6,618 nucleotides of DNA. Source: Vulcanimicrobiota bacterium (GTDB lineage: Bacteria; Vulcanimicrobiota; Vulcanimicrobiia; Vulcanimicrobiales; Vulcanimicrobiaceae). The stretch covers positions 1 to 6,618 of the forward strand of contig JAFAQW010000206.1 in the NCBI GenBank assembly GCA_019245995.1, written 5' to 3'. Position 1 is the first letter of the stretch. Each line of letters starts with the position of its first letter. Below the pieces are notes generated by a model that ran no database searches, was not told where the DNA came from, and saw only the letters and a program-made list of their open reading frames with translations. The position numbers were made by a program, and so were the translations under genes. Shown piece after piece: positions 6,415 to 6,618 of this stretch.

Positions 6415-6618
6415 CTACGCCGTTACCGTTACTTTCCGGTCCAGCTCGAACTGCGCTTCGTCGAGCGCCAACACGTCGCCCGAGCCTTCCACGATCTGCT
6501 GCTGATACCACGTGCACTGCGAGAGCACGTGGCCGGCGTAAAACGCCGCCGTTGACAGTTTGGCGCGGTAAAAATCCGCCTCCGGATCGCCGGCTGCGAC
6601 CTTGGTTGCGGCAATCTG
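6415..6618 (-). CDS. Acyl-CoA dehydrogenase, C-terminal fragment (runs off the right edge)
   Basis: Only the last 67 residues are in the window, read in frame from the edge to a TAG at 6415-6417. The sequence runs from QIAATKVAAGD through DPEADFYRAKLSTAAFYAGH to LALDEAQFELDRKVTVTA. FYRAKLSTAAFYAGHVLSQ recalls the FY-x-x-K-x-x-x-A-x-F-(Y/F)-x-x-x-V-L pattern in the C-terminal extension of the larger FadE-like acyl-CoA dehydrogenases (the acetyl-CoA dehydrogenase-like C-terminal domain). Those FAD enzymes make the trans-2-enoyl-CoA that the next gene product hydrates. The flavin-binding and catalytic parts are outside the window, so the call rests on this tail and on the operon. Only CAA separates its stop from the ATG of the next gene. 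A frame of similar length shifted by one base exists here but gives an Arg/Ser-rich nonsense protein. Confidence 0.75.
   Translation of the reverse strand, partial: QIAATKVAAGDPEADFYRAKLSTAAFYAGHVLSQCTWYQQQIVEGSGDVLALDEAQFELDRKVTVTA

Overview
The window is a GC-rich stretch of bacterial chromosome, tightly packed with genes and almost entirely explained by five of them (two cut by the window edges) plus one certain small gene. I see no tRNA, rRNA, CRISPR array, insertion sequence or phage gene. The exported proteins, the Tat-type HiPIP and a complete aerobic fatty-acid oxidation operon suggest a diderm, respiring, heterotrophic bacterium. A FecR plus DUF6600 protein and an orphan HiPIP would fit Eremiobacterota, Acidobacteriota or Pseudomonadota. 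I cannot place it more precisely from the sequence, and this taxonomic statement is a weak inference.

Left part (1-2573, all minus strand): cell-envelope genes. A large exported protein (2573 to 330) has a signal peptide, a FecR domain, a Trp/Tyr-rich DUF6600 region and a long low-complexity tail containing two different tandem repeats. A strong intrinsic terminator (281-308) follows it. Next comes the start of a second small exported, Tyr/Pro/Gly-rich protein (226 to 1) that runs off the left edge. Both may act at the cell surface or in the periplasm, but neither has a known biochemical function.

Middle (2574-3083): a 183-bp divergent intergenic region with an 8-bp inverted repeat. It lies between the FecR-DUF6600 gene and a plus-strand gene for a small high-potential iron-sulfur protein (2757-3035) with a Tat-like leader and the four expected cysteines. 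A 48-bp convergent gap follows.

Right part (3084-6618, all minus strand): a beta-oxidation operon read from right to left. It holds the C-terminal end of an acyl-CoA dehydrogenase (6618 to 6415), a fused enoyl-CoA hydratase/3-hydroxyacyl-CoA dehydrogenase (6411 to 4264) and a thiolase (4271 to 3084). The genes are separated by 3 bp and overlapped by 8 bp, so they are almost certainly co-transcribed and translationally coupled. Together they supply all the chemical steps of one beta-oxidation turn: dehydrogenation, hydration, second oxidation and thiolytic cleavage.

I do not see a clearly new biological system. The least understood part is the FecR-DUF6600 protein with its repeat tail and its small Tyr-rich neighbour.
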